64,000 nucleotides of DNA, from positions 1-64,000 of the forward strand of contig DHGP01000026.1 of assembly GCA_002402825.1 (NCBI GenBank), in the 5' to 3' direction. Below, piece by piece: positions 27,199 through 35,648 of the stretch (positions are counted from its first letter, which is position 1; each line of letters starts with the position of its first letter). Below the pieces are notes generated by a model. It saw nothing but the letters and a program-made list of their open reading frames with translations. It was not told the DNA's origin and made no database searches. Source of the DNA: Firmicutes bacterium UBA4795 (GTDB taxonomy: Bacteria; Bacillota; Desulfotomaculia; Desulfotomaculales; Nap2-2B). A program made the position numbers and the translations under genes.

Positions 27199-27672
27199 AT
27201 GATGATAGGAAAACGTATCAAAGAACTAAGAGAGCAATTAGGTTTAACCCAGGAAGAATTAGCTGAAAAGGTAGGGGTTACCCGTTCTGCCTTGGCTAAT
27301 TATGAAAGTGGTCTTAGAGAACCAAAGGGAGATATATTAGTGAGGTTTGCTAGAGCACTCGATACAACCACTGATTATTTACTGGGTAAAGTCGGCCGCA
27401 CCAACAATCCCAAACCGCCAAATAACAATCACTCCGACCTCTCCACCTCCTCTTGGTGGTTCCAGGACACCCCGCCCACCGATGTAGAACTGGAGGAATT
27501 TCTAAAAAACGCCAACGTATATTTTGACGGGGCTCCGCTTAACGAAGAGGACAAGGAGGACATCATCACTTACCTTAAGGTTAAGTGGGAAAGGGAGAAG
27601 AGGAAGAGGGAGAAGGAGAGAAAAACCTCTAGCGATGAAAAACAACAAAAAACAAAAGGGGCAAGAGAATGA
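27199..27672 (+). CDS. XRE-family transcriptional regulator (ImmR-like)
   Basis: Starting at ATG 27199, with GGAGG upstream, the protein of about 157 residues has an N-terminal XRE helix-turn-helix (IGKRIKELREQLGLTQEELA then VTRSALANYESG) and a typical TTDYLLGK ending. A proline-rich linker and a charged C-terminal region with KREKERK follow. The frame is open to 27097 but that part lies in the operator region. With the ImmA protease at 29410 it resembles the ImmR/ImmA control of integrative elements. Confidence 0.88.
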   Translation: MMIGKRIKELREQLGLTQEELAEKVGVTRSALANYESGLREPKGDILVRFARALDTTTDYLLGKVGRTNNPKPPNNNHSDLSTSSWWFQDTPPTDVELEEFLKNANVYFDGAPLNEEDKEDIITYLKVKWEREKRKREKERKTSSDEKQQKTKGARE

Positions 27673-28043
27673 ATGAAAAAACACCCAGGACAGAAGAGAG
27701 ATTGGATATATTAATAGAATCGCCAGATTCTCATGTGGAATTTGTAGATTTAGCTCAGGTAAATGCTAATCCTGAACGCGTTGTAATCAGCTTTATTCAA
27801 AGATTACCTTTAACAATCGGGTCTTCTTCTCAAACACCTGCGTCAGATAATGAGCAACGTAAACAGAGCCAGCCCGTTCGTCTTGTGGCCAATATAGCAA
27901 TGAGTTGGCAACATTTTGCCCGGCTCACAGCGTTAATGAACCGTGTTTTGTTAAGAAACAAAGATCAGCTAAAAAATGACTGGTTAAATTTTCTTGAATC
28001 ATTAGATGATGAACTTATAGACACTTCGGATCAAAAAGAATAA
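27669..28043 (+). CDS. Small protein, DUF3467-like
   Basis: The 124-residue protein overlaps the XRE gene by 4 bp (ATGA), so it is coupled to it. HVEFVDLAQVNANPERVVISF and, later, VANIAMSWQHFARLTALMNRV resemble DUF3467 proteins, which are small, predicted soluble and of unknown role. Assignment is from memory of the pattern. Confidence 0.55.
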   Translation: MNEKTPRTEERLDILIESPDSHVEFVDLAQVNANPERVVISFIQRLPLTIGSSSQTPASDNEQRKQSQPVRLVANIAMSWQHFARLTALMNRVLLRNKDQLKNDWLNFLESLDDELIDTSDQKE

Positions 28044-28062
28044 CATAGAAAGGGGAGAAAAT

Positions 28063-28530
28063 ATGCATAGGCTTATGGATGGAAGATTAATACCTACCAC
28101 GGTGCCTCTTTCTCCTGAGCAAACAACAGCCGTGGGCGTTACCAACGTTTACATGAATATTGATGATTCCACATTAGTATTTCCCGAAAGTAGACCTGGC
28201 AAAAGGCATAGAGGAGGAGCGAAAATGGGCGGCGGTCTATTTACGTCTTATATTGATGCCGCAATGAAAGAAGCAGTTATTAAAAAACTTGAAGATGGAA
28301 CTTTTTATGCAAAAATTCCTTCTTGTCCAGGAGTCTGGGCTGATGGAGATAATGAAAGCGAATGCCTTAAAACACTACAGGAAGTTTTAGAAGAATGGCT
28401 CCTTTTTAAGCTCCGGGACGGTGATTCTATACCTGTCGTCGGTAACGTTGATTTAAATATACAGTGGAAGGAAGATCTGTCATGGGTGGGTGAAGATTTT
28501 GAAACCAATCAGCCGGAGAGAGCTAATTAG
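28063..28530 (+). CDS. hicB: HicB-family antitoxin, with 54-residue N-terminal extension
   Basis: The C-terminal 101 residues are HicB: a degraded RNase-H-like fold with LEDGTFYAKIPSCPGVWADG and ECLKTLQEVLEEWLLFKLRDG. An internal ATG at 28225, with AGGAGGAGC just upstream, would start this HicB at normal length. The frame continues upstream to ATG 28063, which also has a strong site (AAGGGGAG). The first 54 residues are not HicB, so this may be a deletion fusion of two small genes. HicB would neutralise the HicA encoded with a 41-bp overlap. Confidence 0.82.
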   Translation: MHRLMDGRLIPTTVPLSPEQTTAVGVTNVYMNIDDSTLVFPESRPGKRHRGGAKMGGGLFTSYIDAAMKEAVIKKLEDGTFYAKIPSCPGVWADGDNESECLKTLQEVLEEWLLFKLRDGDSIPVVGNVDLNIQWKEDLSWVGEDFETNQPERAN

Positions 28531-28717
28531 ACGCCTTAGAAAATATTTTAGTTTTAAAGGACCATTTTCCGGTGGCAAACACCCATTCATGGTTAGAGGA
28601 GATTTTAAACTTCCAATACCAAATCTACATAAAAGCAAAGATATAGGCCCGGAACTGCTTTTAGATATCCTTGAACAGGCTGGTATCTCTAAAGAAGAAT
28701 GGGACAAGTTGGATTGA
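28490..28717 (+). CDS. hicA: HicA-family mRNA interferase toxin
   Basis: The 75-residue protein has the dsRBD-like HicA fold: ISRRELIRRLRKYF at the N-terminus, the catalytic histidine in FSGGKHPFM, and IPNLHKSKDIGPELLLDIL. The start is GTG at 28490 inside hicB. No lesion is visible, so this pair may still be active and may be what keeps the relic in the chromosome. Confidence 0.85.
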   Translation: MKILKPISRRELIRRLRKYFSFKGPFSGGKHPFMVRGDFKLPIPNLHKSKDIGPELLLDILEQAGISKEEWDKLD

Positions 28718-28771
28718 ATTTCCTAAATTATTCTGTCTCCCCAAAATTCAGCTGTGGGAGGGATCACAGAA

Positions 28772-29041
28772 ATGGTTGCTATGCCCGATCCTAAATTTAT
28801 AGACCTTGTTTTTAATGTTTTTAACCAAAACGAAAGGGACGAATTCCTACGAGAGCTTTTACACGCTGCTTTAACAGGCGTGCAGACGGGGAACATTGAA
28901 AGTGTACGGAGAGTTCTACTTGCCTGGGAATATACCGCTTTATGGAAAAAAGAACCTGAAATGTTAAGGGAGATATCAGAGGAGGATAGCACCGGATCTG
29001 GTGCAGATTGGCGGGAGTTTTTGGCTTCTGAGGGGGTATAG
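28772..29041 (+). CDS. Probable antitoxin of a RelE-like pair
   Basis: From ATG 28772 (GGGAGGG 9 nt upstream) the protein has 89 residues, mostly helical and acidic. It begins VAMPDPKFIDLVFNVF and ends with EFLASEGV. It is directly followed by a broken RelE-like toxin, hence the call. No known DNA-binding motif is evident. A GTG at 28754 is also in frame. Confidence 0.5.
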   Translation: MVAMPDPKFIDLVFNVFNQNERDEFLRELLHAALTGVQTGNIESVRRVLLAWEYTALWKKEPEMLREISEEDSTGSGADWREFLASEGV

Positions 29042-29042
29042 T

Positions 29043-29312
29043 ATATACGAAATCCTGCCCCTCAGCAAAAAAGTGCAAAAACAAATTCAAGAACTGAGGT
29101 CCTCTGAAAAGAAAAAATTAAGAGCAGCCTTCACCGATATAGAAACCAATCCGTACTAGGCACCTGGCAACAAAATCGATAGATTTAAAGGAGACCTTGC
29201 TTATTTGGGATGGCATTATGAACTTTCTTATGGATACCGTATTCATTATAAGATTGACGAAAAATCTAAGAAAATAAAAATTACTTATATAGGTCCTCAT
29301 CCAAGGTACTAA
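29043..29312 (+). pseudogene. RelE/ParE-like toxin, inactivated
   Basis: The frame reads YEILPLSKKVQKQIQELRSS, then AAFTDIETNPY, a TAG at 29157-29159, then DRFKGDLAYLGWHYELSYGY and RIHYKIDEKSKKIKITYIG before TAA. This is the RelE/ParE fold, including the GYRIHYKI strand. The codon at the expected start is ATA, and the TAG lies before the catalytic half, so the toxin has both lesions. Confidence 0.75.
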
Positions 29313-29409
29313 AAACAGATTTCTGAATAAATAAGAAACCTGTTACTCTCAAAGGGATGGCAGGTTTTAGTTCATATTGGGAACGTGACATTCTTCGACA
29401 CGGTTTTAC

Positions 29410-29823
29410 ATGAACAAGCAGGTGATCCCTGTGGACTATATCAAGCAGTCTGTCAAACAATTAATTGAGGAGCATGAAACCAGCGATCCTTACCGCCTGG
29501 CCCATTTAATGAATATTGACGTAGATGAATTTCCCTTTTGCCGGATTAAGGGCCTGATCCTTGAAATAGCCAGGAGGATTACCATCGTTCTCAATTCCAA
29601 CTTCCCGGAATGGCTGAAGCGTGTCGTTCTGACCCACGAATTGGGGCACCGGCAATTGTCTCCGCAGGGAGTGGGGTATTTCTTCCTGGCAGAACACGCT
29701 TTAATGGAATCAAAGGTAGAGTACGAAGCTAACAGGTTTACCGTAGAATTGCTTACGTGGGGCGAAGAGCCAGGGTTCGATGAAGCCCTGGACAGTTTGC
29801 GGCCAGGGTTGGCGTACCGGTGA
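29410..29823 (+). CDS. ImmA/IrrE-type metallopeptidase
   Basis: The 137-residue protein has the zinc motif in VVLTHELGHRQLS and the downstream glutamate in EYEANRFTVELL. ImmA proteases cleave ImmR-type repressors and induce integrative elements, which fits the XRE gene at 27199. A GTG at 29431 with AGGTGA 5 nt upstream may be the true start, because the ATG at 29410 has no ribosome site. It is shorter than many relatives. Confidence 0.85.
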   Translation: MNKQVIPVDYIKQSVKQLIEEHETSDPYRLAHLMNIDVDEFPFCRIKGLILEIARRITIVLNSNFPEWLKRVVLTHELGHRQLSPQGVGYFFLAEHALMESKVEYEANRFTVELLTWGEEPGFDEALDSLRPGLAYR

Positions 29824-29877
29824 AAATGATGCGGTATAAGGTTATTAAGTAATTATCGAGGAAAGAAGGTAAAAACC

Positions 29878-30198
29878 ATGCCTCCTAAAATGGTCAAAAC
29901 TATCCGTGACCTCATTTACTGGGAATATGCCAACCTTATCGCCCGGGCCGCCGGTTTTGAGCGCAATTATCGCTTTATCGTCAGCCGCTTCAAAAAGCTT
30001 CAGTCCGGTGAAATCAGGATGAGCGATTTAACCAGGGATGACCGGAACATGATTTTAAAAGACGAATATTGCATCTACTGCGGTAGCACCGAAAACCTTT
30101 GTTTTGACCACGTCAAGCGTATAAAGGGCAGCAAAGCCGAGGCTGAAGCCTTAAAGGCTTTGCTTATTACTGAGATAGAAAAAGGAAAATCTGGTTAG
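29878..30198 (+). CDS. HNH-type protein, C-terminally truncated
   Basis: The 106-residue protein ends shortly after an HNH-like zinc site, YCIYCGSTENLCFDHVKRI. The second zinc half (CxxC with a following histidine or asparagine) is missing and is replaced by KAEAEALKALLITEIEKGK. AAGAAGG lies before the ATG. Integrase-derived sequence starts about 10 bp after its stop, so a deletion probably removed the rest of this gene and the 5' part of the integrase gene. It is unlikely to be an active nuclease. Confidence 0.55.
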   Translation: MPPKMVKTIRDLIYWEYANLIARAAGFERNYRFIVSRFKKLQSGEIRMSDLTRDDRNMILKDEYCIYCGSTENLCFDHVKRIKGSKAEAEALKALLITEIEKGKSG

Positions 30199-30207
30199 AA
30201 CCAGTAA

Positions 30208-30684
30208 GGGATTAATATTCCAATCTCCAAAAACAGAGAAACAAAGCGGGTTATCCCATTAGCTAATAATGTACTAAGCGAACTGAAGAAGTATAAAGCC
30301 AGGCAAAATCAGGAAAAGTTATTGGCAGGCGAAGCATATCAGGATAACAGTCTAGTGTTTTGTACCAGAACAGGTACTCCTATTATCCCTAGAAATTTTA
30401 ACCGGGCGTTTCATTCTTTGTTAAAGAAAGCTGGCCTGGTAACTAACCTGCACACATTGAGACATACTTTCGCTACCAGGCTTTTAGAAGCTGGTGAGAA
30501 CCTTAAAATAGTGCAGGAATTATTAGGTCATAGCCGTATTAGCACTACCGCAGATATATATAGCCATGTATCGCCTGAGATAAAGCGAGAGGCAATAGCC
30601 AAACTGGACGGTATTTTTTCAATTAGCACCAATTTAGCACCAAAAAAGACTCCGGAGGATGGTGCTAATCCCCCGAAGCCTTGA
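30208..30684 (+). pseudogene. Tyrosine recombinase (integrase), N-terminally truncated
   Basis: The open frame starts after TAA at 30205 and encodes the C-terminal catalytic part: [18 protein letters not shown], then [17 protein letters not shown] (box II), [18 protein letters not shown] (with the nucleophile tyrosine). The first catalytic arginine and the N-terminal arm-binding domain are missing. The stop codon abuts attR, the normal position of an integrase gene. The enzyme cannot work as encoded. Confidence 0.85.
30623..30669. other. Candidate integrase arm sites, attR side
   Basis: TTAGCACCAA (30623), TTAGCACCAA (30634) and the inverted TGGTGCTAAT (30660) lie in the last codons of the integrase remnant. 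The inverted copy is about 15 bp from the attR core, mirroring the copy beside attL. Confidence 0.5.
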
Positions 30685-30740
30685 TATTCCTGGTGGGCGG
30701 GATTGGAATTGAACCAACCACCTCTTGCGTGTCAAGCAAG
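30684..30740. repeat. attR: 57-bp direct repeat within tRNA-Val
   Basis: Identical to 25924-25980. It covers the 3' part of the intact tRNA-Val gene, so integration preserved the tRNA. Confidence 0.92.
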
Positions 30741-30765
30741 CGTTCTCCCACTGAACTACCCGCCC
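30691..30765 (-). tRNA. tRNA-Val (GAC), integration target
   Basis: Acceptor GGGCGGG pairs with CCCGCCC, the anticodon loop is TTGACAC (anticodon GAC) on stem CTTGC/GCAAG, the T arm has GGTTCAATTCC and CCA is encoded. Its 3' 50 nt are duplicated at 25931-25980. Confidence 0.95.
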
Positions 30766-30838
30766 TTATTTTGGTTAAGTTTATTTTAATTATGTCCTAA
30801 AAGGGTTGAAAAGTCAAGATAAAATATTATAAAAAATT

Positions 30839-32010
30839 TTAAAACTTTATTTTCTCTTTTATTTGTTGCCACCAATTTTTTCGCAAAATTTCTTGTTCAA
30901 CTACTAAATCTACCCGAGCTAGCTCTTGTTCGGGCAAGGATAAGATTATTTCCCCTACTTTTTGATTAGCCTTTACGGGGGCTAAGAGATTTGGGGTTAA
31001 TTTTATTTCTTTTTTTAGCCGGGGCAAGTCATCTTTAGCCAGGTTTACGATAAGCGAATGGGCTGTTAATACGGCTACTTTAGGTTTTGTTCCCTCTTTA
31101 ACTTCCAGGTGGGTTACCGTTTCCCTTTTTCGGTAAAAGGTAACCGGTTTCACCTGATAAAAGCCGTAGTCAAGTAAATTGATGGCATCAAGGTAGCGAT
31201 TTTGACAGTTTAAAACCACTGCGATAAGGCGGCATTCTTTTCTGGTGGCGGAAGCAATTAAACAATTACCAGCCTTTGCAGTAGTACCTGTTTTTACCCC
31301 GTCAATTCCTGGGTATGCTTTCATGCGTACTAACATGTTTGTGTTGCCTATTATTTTTTGGCATTTTTTGTTATTCCAGTAAACAATAGCTTCTTTTGTT
31401 TGCACTAGTTCAGCAAGCTTAGGATTTTTTAAGGCGAAGCGGGTAATTTGTGCCAGGTCAAAAGCCGTGGAATAATGGTTGGGGTCAGTGTAGCCGTTGG
31501 TATTGGCAAAACGCGTATTGAGGGCTCCTAAAAGGATGGCTTTAATATTCATCATCTCAATAAAACAATCTTCTGTTCCGGCTAGATATTCCGCAATAGC
31601 CACGGTGCTGTCGTTAGCCGAAGTAATTAAAGCAGCCTTGATAAGATTTTCTAGCGTTAATTTATCGCCGGCCGTTAGGCCTAATATAGAACCGGTGTAA
31701 ATTGAGGCGGCCTTTGGAGTAACCGTGACTATACTGTCAAGCCTGCCGTTTTCCAGGGCAATAAGAGCCGTCATTATTTTGGTAAGACTAGCCGGGGGAC
31801 GTCTTTTCCAGGGGCTGCGGGTAAAATATAACTGTCCTGTTTTGGCGTCCATTAAAACAGCCGTTTCAGCAGTAATGGATGGTGGTGCTGCCTTTGCAGG
31901 GTAAGAAATAGTTAAAGTTAAAAAAAAACTAATGGAAAGAAAATAAGGCTCCTCTTAGGTGAAAGCTTTCTTAAAATTTGAAAGTATTTTTTTATCCATT
32001 TGGTCACCAT
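30839..32010 (-). CDS. D-alanyl-D-alanine carboxypeptidase (DacF-like) with 5' frameshift
   Basis: The body encodes the serine peptidase motifs ASLTK (SxxK), SAN and KTGTT and a C-terminal beta domain and tail, as in DacF/DacB penicillin-binding proteins that trim peptidoglycan stem peptides. From ATG at 32010 (GGAGTG upstream) there is a basic, hydrophobic signal-like sequence (KRSLIFFPLVFF) that stops. It continues in the -1 related frame (LTLTISYPAKA-A) after a run of nine T in the mRNA sense (31920-31928). One more T would join the two. Read alone, the intact frame starts at 31852 without a signal peptide. Confidence 0.8.
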
Positions 32011-32085
32011 ATATCCACTCCTTTCTTTTATAATTTAGTTTTTCTCAGGTTTAACTAAATTTATAAAGGAAAGTTTTAGGGTTTT

Positions 32086-32712
32086 TTAAGTTGAGTGTCT
32101 CCTTCTTTTTCTTAGCCATAAATAAAAAATTAAAACAATTATACCTACCACAACTAATATATCCAGCCGGTGGAACCAAAACTTTAAGTTTTCCCAGTGT
32201 TGGCCCATTTTAAAGCCAAGGTAGGTAAGAAAAAGGCTCCAGGGAAGGGAACCCAAGAAAGTATATAGAACAAAACGTGGAAAATTCATGTTTGAAATTC
32301 CGGCCGGTAAAGAAATAAAGGTGCGAATAACAGGTATTATACGGGCAAAAAACACGGTTGCTTCACCGTAACGTAAAAACCAATCTTCAGCTAAGTTAAA
32401 GTGGTGTATAGAAATTCCAAAGTAGCGTCCGTAACGTAATAAGAAAGGGCGTCCGCCCCAAAGACCGATATAAAACGAAATTATTGATCCTACTGTGCCT
32501 CCTGCCGTTCCAGCTATAACCGTCCAAAAAAAATCCAGGCAGCCGGTAAAAACTAGGTATCCTCCAAAAGGCAAAATTACCTCGCTTGGCAAAGGTATAT
32601 TACAGCTCTCAATAGCCATGCCGACGGCTACCCCCCAGTAGCCAAATTTAGCTATAAAAGCAACCGTTTCTTTAATTACTGGTTCAAGCAGCGAGATTAA
32701 AAAATCAAGCAA
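32086..32712 (-). CDS. DedA-family membrane protein
   Basis: The protein of about 208 residues has the DedA/SNARE-associated pattern: GVAVGMAIESCNIPLPSEVILPFGG-type region, YGRYFGIS, FFARIIPVIRTFISLPAGI and several membrane segments. DedA proteins are flippases or transporters for lipid carriers and phospholipids. TTG at 32712 has AGGAAG 7 nt upstream; the ATG at 32766 would add unconserved residues. Confidence 0.88.
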   Translation of the reverse strand: MLDFLISLLEPVIKETVAFIAKFGYWGVAVGMAIESCNIPLPSEVILPFGGYLVFTGCLDFFWTVIAGTAGGTVGSIISFYIGLWGGRPFLLRYGRYFGISIHHFNLAEDWFLRYGEATVFFARIIPVIRTFISLPAGISNMNFPRFVLYTFLGSLPWSLFLTYLGFKMGQHWENLKFWFHRLDILVVVGIIVLIFYLWLRKRRRHST

Positions 32713-32878
32713 AGATAATCTTCCTTCCCCCTTTCCATCTAGGCATTTTAAAATATTCCATAACAAAGGGTTTCTTTCCTGCCTACTTTTTGTTTTAATG
32801 ATTTAGGCCAAAAGAAATATTTATCAATAGCAGGTTTTTTAAGTTATAGTGGAGAAATAATATTATTACCACTGGCGG

Positions 32879-32897
32879 CACAGGCATCTTGCCTGTG
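32879..32897. repeat. CACAGGC/GCCTGTG palindrome upstream of polA
   Basis: CACAGGCATCTTGCCTGTG is a 7-bp-arm palindrome in the divergent dedA-polA spacer, similar to the GCAGGC family at 17925. A half copy of the TTAAATT family (GGTGTTAAATT) follows at 32944. Confidence 0.5.
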
Positions 32898-32954
32898 GTT
32901 TCAATTTAATTATTTTATAAAATTTTACTTTGGATTACGGGCAGGTGTTAAATT

Positions 32955-35648
32955 CTGGCTCAAGAAACATTTTTGCTTATTGATGGTAACAGCTTAAGTT
33001 ACCGAGCTTTTCATGCTTTACCCCTTCTTGCTACCAGCCACGGTATTATTACTAACGCAGTTTATGGTTTTACCAATATGCTTTTAAAGATATTGCGCGA
33101 CCTTAAACCAGATTTTGTAGCAGCCTGCTTTGATAAAGAAAAAATAACCTTCCGTCACGAAAAATTTAAAGCGTATAAGGCGCAACGTCTGGCTACTCCG
33201 GCTGAATTAAGGGCCCAATTTCCTTTAATTAAAGAACTGCTTCAGGCCATGTGCATTCCTGTTTTGGAATTGCAAGGATATGAAGCCGATGACCTCATTG
33301 GTTCGCTGGTTTTAAAAGCTGAAAAAATAAGTTTACATAATATTATTCTTACCGGAGACCAGGATGTGTTGCAACTGGTATCGCCGCAAACCAAAGTTTT
33401 GCTTACTAAAAGGGGAATTAGTGAATTGGAAGAGTATAGCGTTCAAAAAATAAAGACGCAATTTGGGGTTACCCCGACCCAATTTACCGACTTTAAAGGT
33501 TTAGTTGGTGATCCTTCAGACAACGTTCCCGGTATCCCTGGTATTGGGGCCAAAACTGCCGCAAAATTACTAAACAAATTCTCTTCTTTAGAAGAAATTA
33601 TTTCGCGTCAAGCTGAATTGCCTTTAAAATTACAACCTAAAATAAGAATGTTTGCCGATCAAGCTAGGTTGGCCAAGGATCTAGTTACTATTGTCCAGGA
33701 TGTCCCTGACCTGATAGAACCTAGCGAATGCCAATGGCCAGGCCCCGATCATTCCAGATTATTGGCTTTCTTTAATCGGTTGGAATTTAAAAGCTTAATC
33801 CGCGCCGCCTTAAACAAACCCGAAAAAGAAATAAGAGAGCAAAACAGTAATTCAAAAGAGAATTTTTTGAAACAAACGTCTGTAGTTTCTTGCCAGGTAG
33901 ACTATCAAACAATAATCCAACCGGAAGATTTACATAACATGTGCCGGAGAGTTTATAGGGCTGCCCGGGCTGCCGTGATCTTAAAGGGTAGCCGTGAAAA
34001 GGGGGTTTTGCAGGCTGCTATTTCATTTAAAGAATCGGGCGAAGAGCCAAAAAATTTTTATTTGCCGCTTGTTATTGACCACGAGGCGATGGCTGCTTCG
34101 ATTGAGACTTTAAAAGATATTTGTCAAAATCCTGAGCTTGAAATATTAACTCATGATGGCAAATCGGTTCTTTGGTGGTTAAAATATCACGGGTGGGAAA
34201 TAAAAAACCTAGCTTTTGATACCATGATTGCAGGTTATCTTTTAAACCCTGGTCTTTCCAGTTATGACTTGCCAGGTCTTGCCTTAGAGCATTTAAATAT
34301 TGTTTTGCCTGCCGGCAGTGGGGAACAGGCCTTGGTAACCCAGGCTAACGCGGTGTTAAGACTAGCTGATGTTTTAGCCGCTAAAATTAATCTGCAAGGA
34401 CAGAAGAAGCTTTTTTATGAGGTGGAAATGCCTTTAGTTAAGGTCTTGACAGCCATGGAAATGGCAGGCGTGACAGTAGATAAGCAGCAATTAATGCTTA
34501 TGGCCGAGGAACTATCCAGGCAAATTGAATTATTAACCCAAGAAACTTATGTTTTGGCTGGGAAAAAATTTAATCTATCTTCTCCAAAACAATTAGGTCA
34601 AGTCCTCTTTGAAAAATTAAAGTTACCGGTAATTAAGCGGACTAAAACAGGTTATTCTACTGATTTTGAAGTATTAACGGCACTAGCTGGCACCCACCCT
34701 ATTATTGATAAAATACTGGCCCACCGGCAAATAGCTAAATTAAAATCTACTTATGTGGACGGGTTGGCTGCTTTAATTAACTTATGCACTGGACGGCTGC
34801 ACACCACTTTTCACCAAACAGGCACCGCTACCGGCCGGCTTAGTAGCGCTAATCCTAACTTACAAAATATACCTATTCGGATGCCTGAAGGCCGAAAAAT
34901 CAGACGGGTATTTGTTCCCCGGCAGACCGGAAATTTGATTTTAACGGCTGATTATTCCCAAATTGAGCTACGAGTGTTGGCCCATTTGTCGGGGGATGAA
35001 AGTTTGTGTTTGGCTTTTCAAGAAAAACAGGATATTCATGTCCGGACGGCGGCAGAAGTTTTTAATGTAGACCTAACTGCCGTAACACCGGAAATGCGAG
35101 AAAGGGCTAAGGCCGTAAATTTCGGGATTATTTACGGTATAAGTGATTTTGGCCTGGCCCGAGGGATTAATATTTCCCGTCAGGAAGCTAAACAGTATAT
35201 TGAATATTATTTTGCCCGTCATCCAGGGGTAAAAAAGTATATTGAAAACACTATAAGTCAGGCCCGGGAAAAAGGTTACGTGACCACTTTGTTAAACAGG
35301 CGCCGTTATTTGCCTGATTTACTTAGTTCTGACCACAACGTACGTAGCTTTGGGGAAAGAATGGCCATAAATACTACTATTCAAGGCAGCGCGGCCGATA
35401 TTATTAAGCTGGCCATGGTACATGTTTATAACGCCCTAAAAAAACGCAAATTAGCCACCCAAATGATTTTACAGGTTCATGATGAGCTTATTTTTGACGT
35501 TTCGAGCGAGGAAATTAAGGAAGTCAAAAAACTGGTCAGACACTGCATGGTTAACGCGCTGCCCTTGACTGTTCCTCTGGTAGTAGATTTAAAAGCTGGA
35601 CCAAACTGGTACGAAGCCGGTTTAATCAATAATGACGAAGGTGGTTAA
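32955..35648 (+). CDS. polA: DNA polymerase I
   Basis: The protein of about 897 residues has an N-terminal 5' nuclease (LLIDGNSLSYRAFHALP, GYEADDLIG, GDPSDNVPGIPGIG), a middle 3'-5' exonuclease-like domain that lacks obvious catalytic acids, and the family A polymerase (TGRLSSANPNLQNIPIR, DYSQIELRVLAHLSGD, QVHDELIF). The family N-terminus is best matched by starting at CTG 32955 (AQETFLLIDGNS), with AGGTG 7 nt upstream. TTG at 32973 has no ribosome site. It heads the polA-mutM-ytaF-coaE-slt cluster. Confidence 0.95.
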   Translation: MAQETFLLIDGNSLSYRAFHALPLLATSHGIITNAVYGFTNMLLKILRDLKPDFVAACFDKEKITFRHEKFKAYKAQRLATPAELRAQFPLIKELLQAMCIPVLELQGYEADDLIGSLVLKAEKISLHNIILTGDQDVLQLVSPQTKVLLTKRGISELEEYSVQKIKTQFGVTPTQFTDFKGLVGDPSDNVPGIPGIGAKTAAKLLNKFSSLEEIISRQAELPLKLQPKIRMFADQARLAKDLVTIVQDVPDLIEPSECQWPGPDHSRLLAFFNRLEFKSLIRAALNKPEKEIREQNSNSKENFLKQTSVVSCQVDYQTIIQPEDLHNMCRRVYRAARAAVILKGSREKGVLQAAISFKESGEEPKNFYLPLVIDHEAMAASIETLKDICQNPELEILTHDGKSVLWWLKYHGWEIKNLAFDTMIAGYLLNPGLSSYDLPGLALEHLNIVLPAGSGEQALVTQANAVLRLADVLAAKINLQGQKKLFYEVEMPLVKVLTAMEMAGVTVDKQQLMLMAEELSRQIELLTQETYVLAGKKFNLSSPKQLGQVLFEKLKLPVIKRTKTGYSTDFEVLTALAGTHPIIDKILAHRQIAKLKSTYVDGLAALINLCTGRLHTTFHQTGTATGRLSSANPNLQNIPIRMPEGRKIRRVFVPRQTGNLILTADYSQIELRVLAHLSGDESLCLAFQEKQDIHVRTAAEVFNVDLTAVTPEMRERAKAVNFGIIYGISDFGLARGINISRQEAKQYIEYYFARHPGVKKYIENTISQAREKGYVTTLLNRRRYLPDLLSSDHNVRSFGERMAINTTIQGSAADIIKLAMVHVYNALKKRKLATQMILQVHDELIFDVSSEEIKEVKKLVRHCMVNALPLTVPLVVDLKAGPNWYEAGLINNDEGG

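Larger units (their letters stand above)
25924..30740. mobile_element. Decayed 4.8-kb integrative element in tRNA-Val
   Basis: The segment lies between 57-bp direct repeats and sits downstream of an intact tRNA-Val (GAC). The tyrosine integrase remnant abuts attR. Its genes are mostly plus-strand, against the surrounding minus-strand bias, and include XRE regulators, HicBA, a RelE-like pair, ImmA and an HNH fragment. No replication, conjugation or phage structural genes are visible, and integrase, one repressor and one toxin are broken. It is therefore a relic, or a satellite needing help from elsewhere. Confidence 0.9.

Noticed and set aside
29335..29372. Terminator after the broken toxin
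   Set aside because: AAACCTG/CAGGTTT arms exist but the loop is about 18 nt and no T run follows.
25924..30740. Complete prophage or conjugative element
   Set aside because: No structural, terminase, relaxase or replication genes, and the integrase is truncated.
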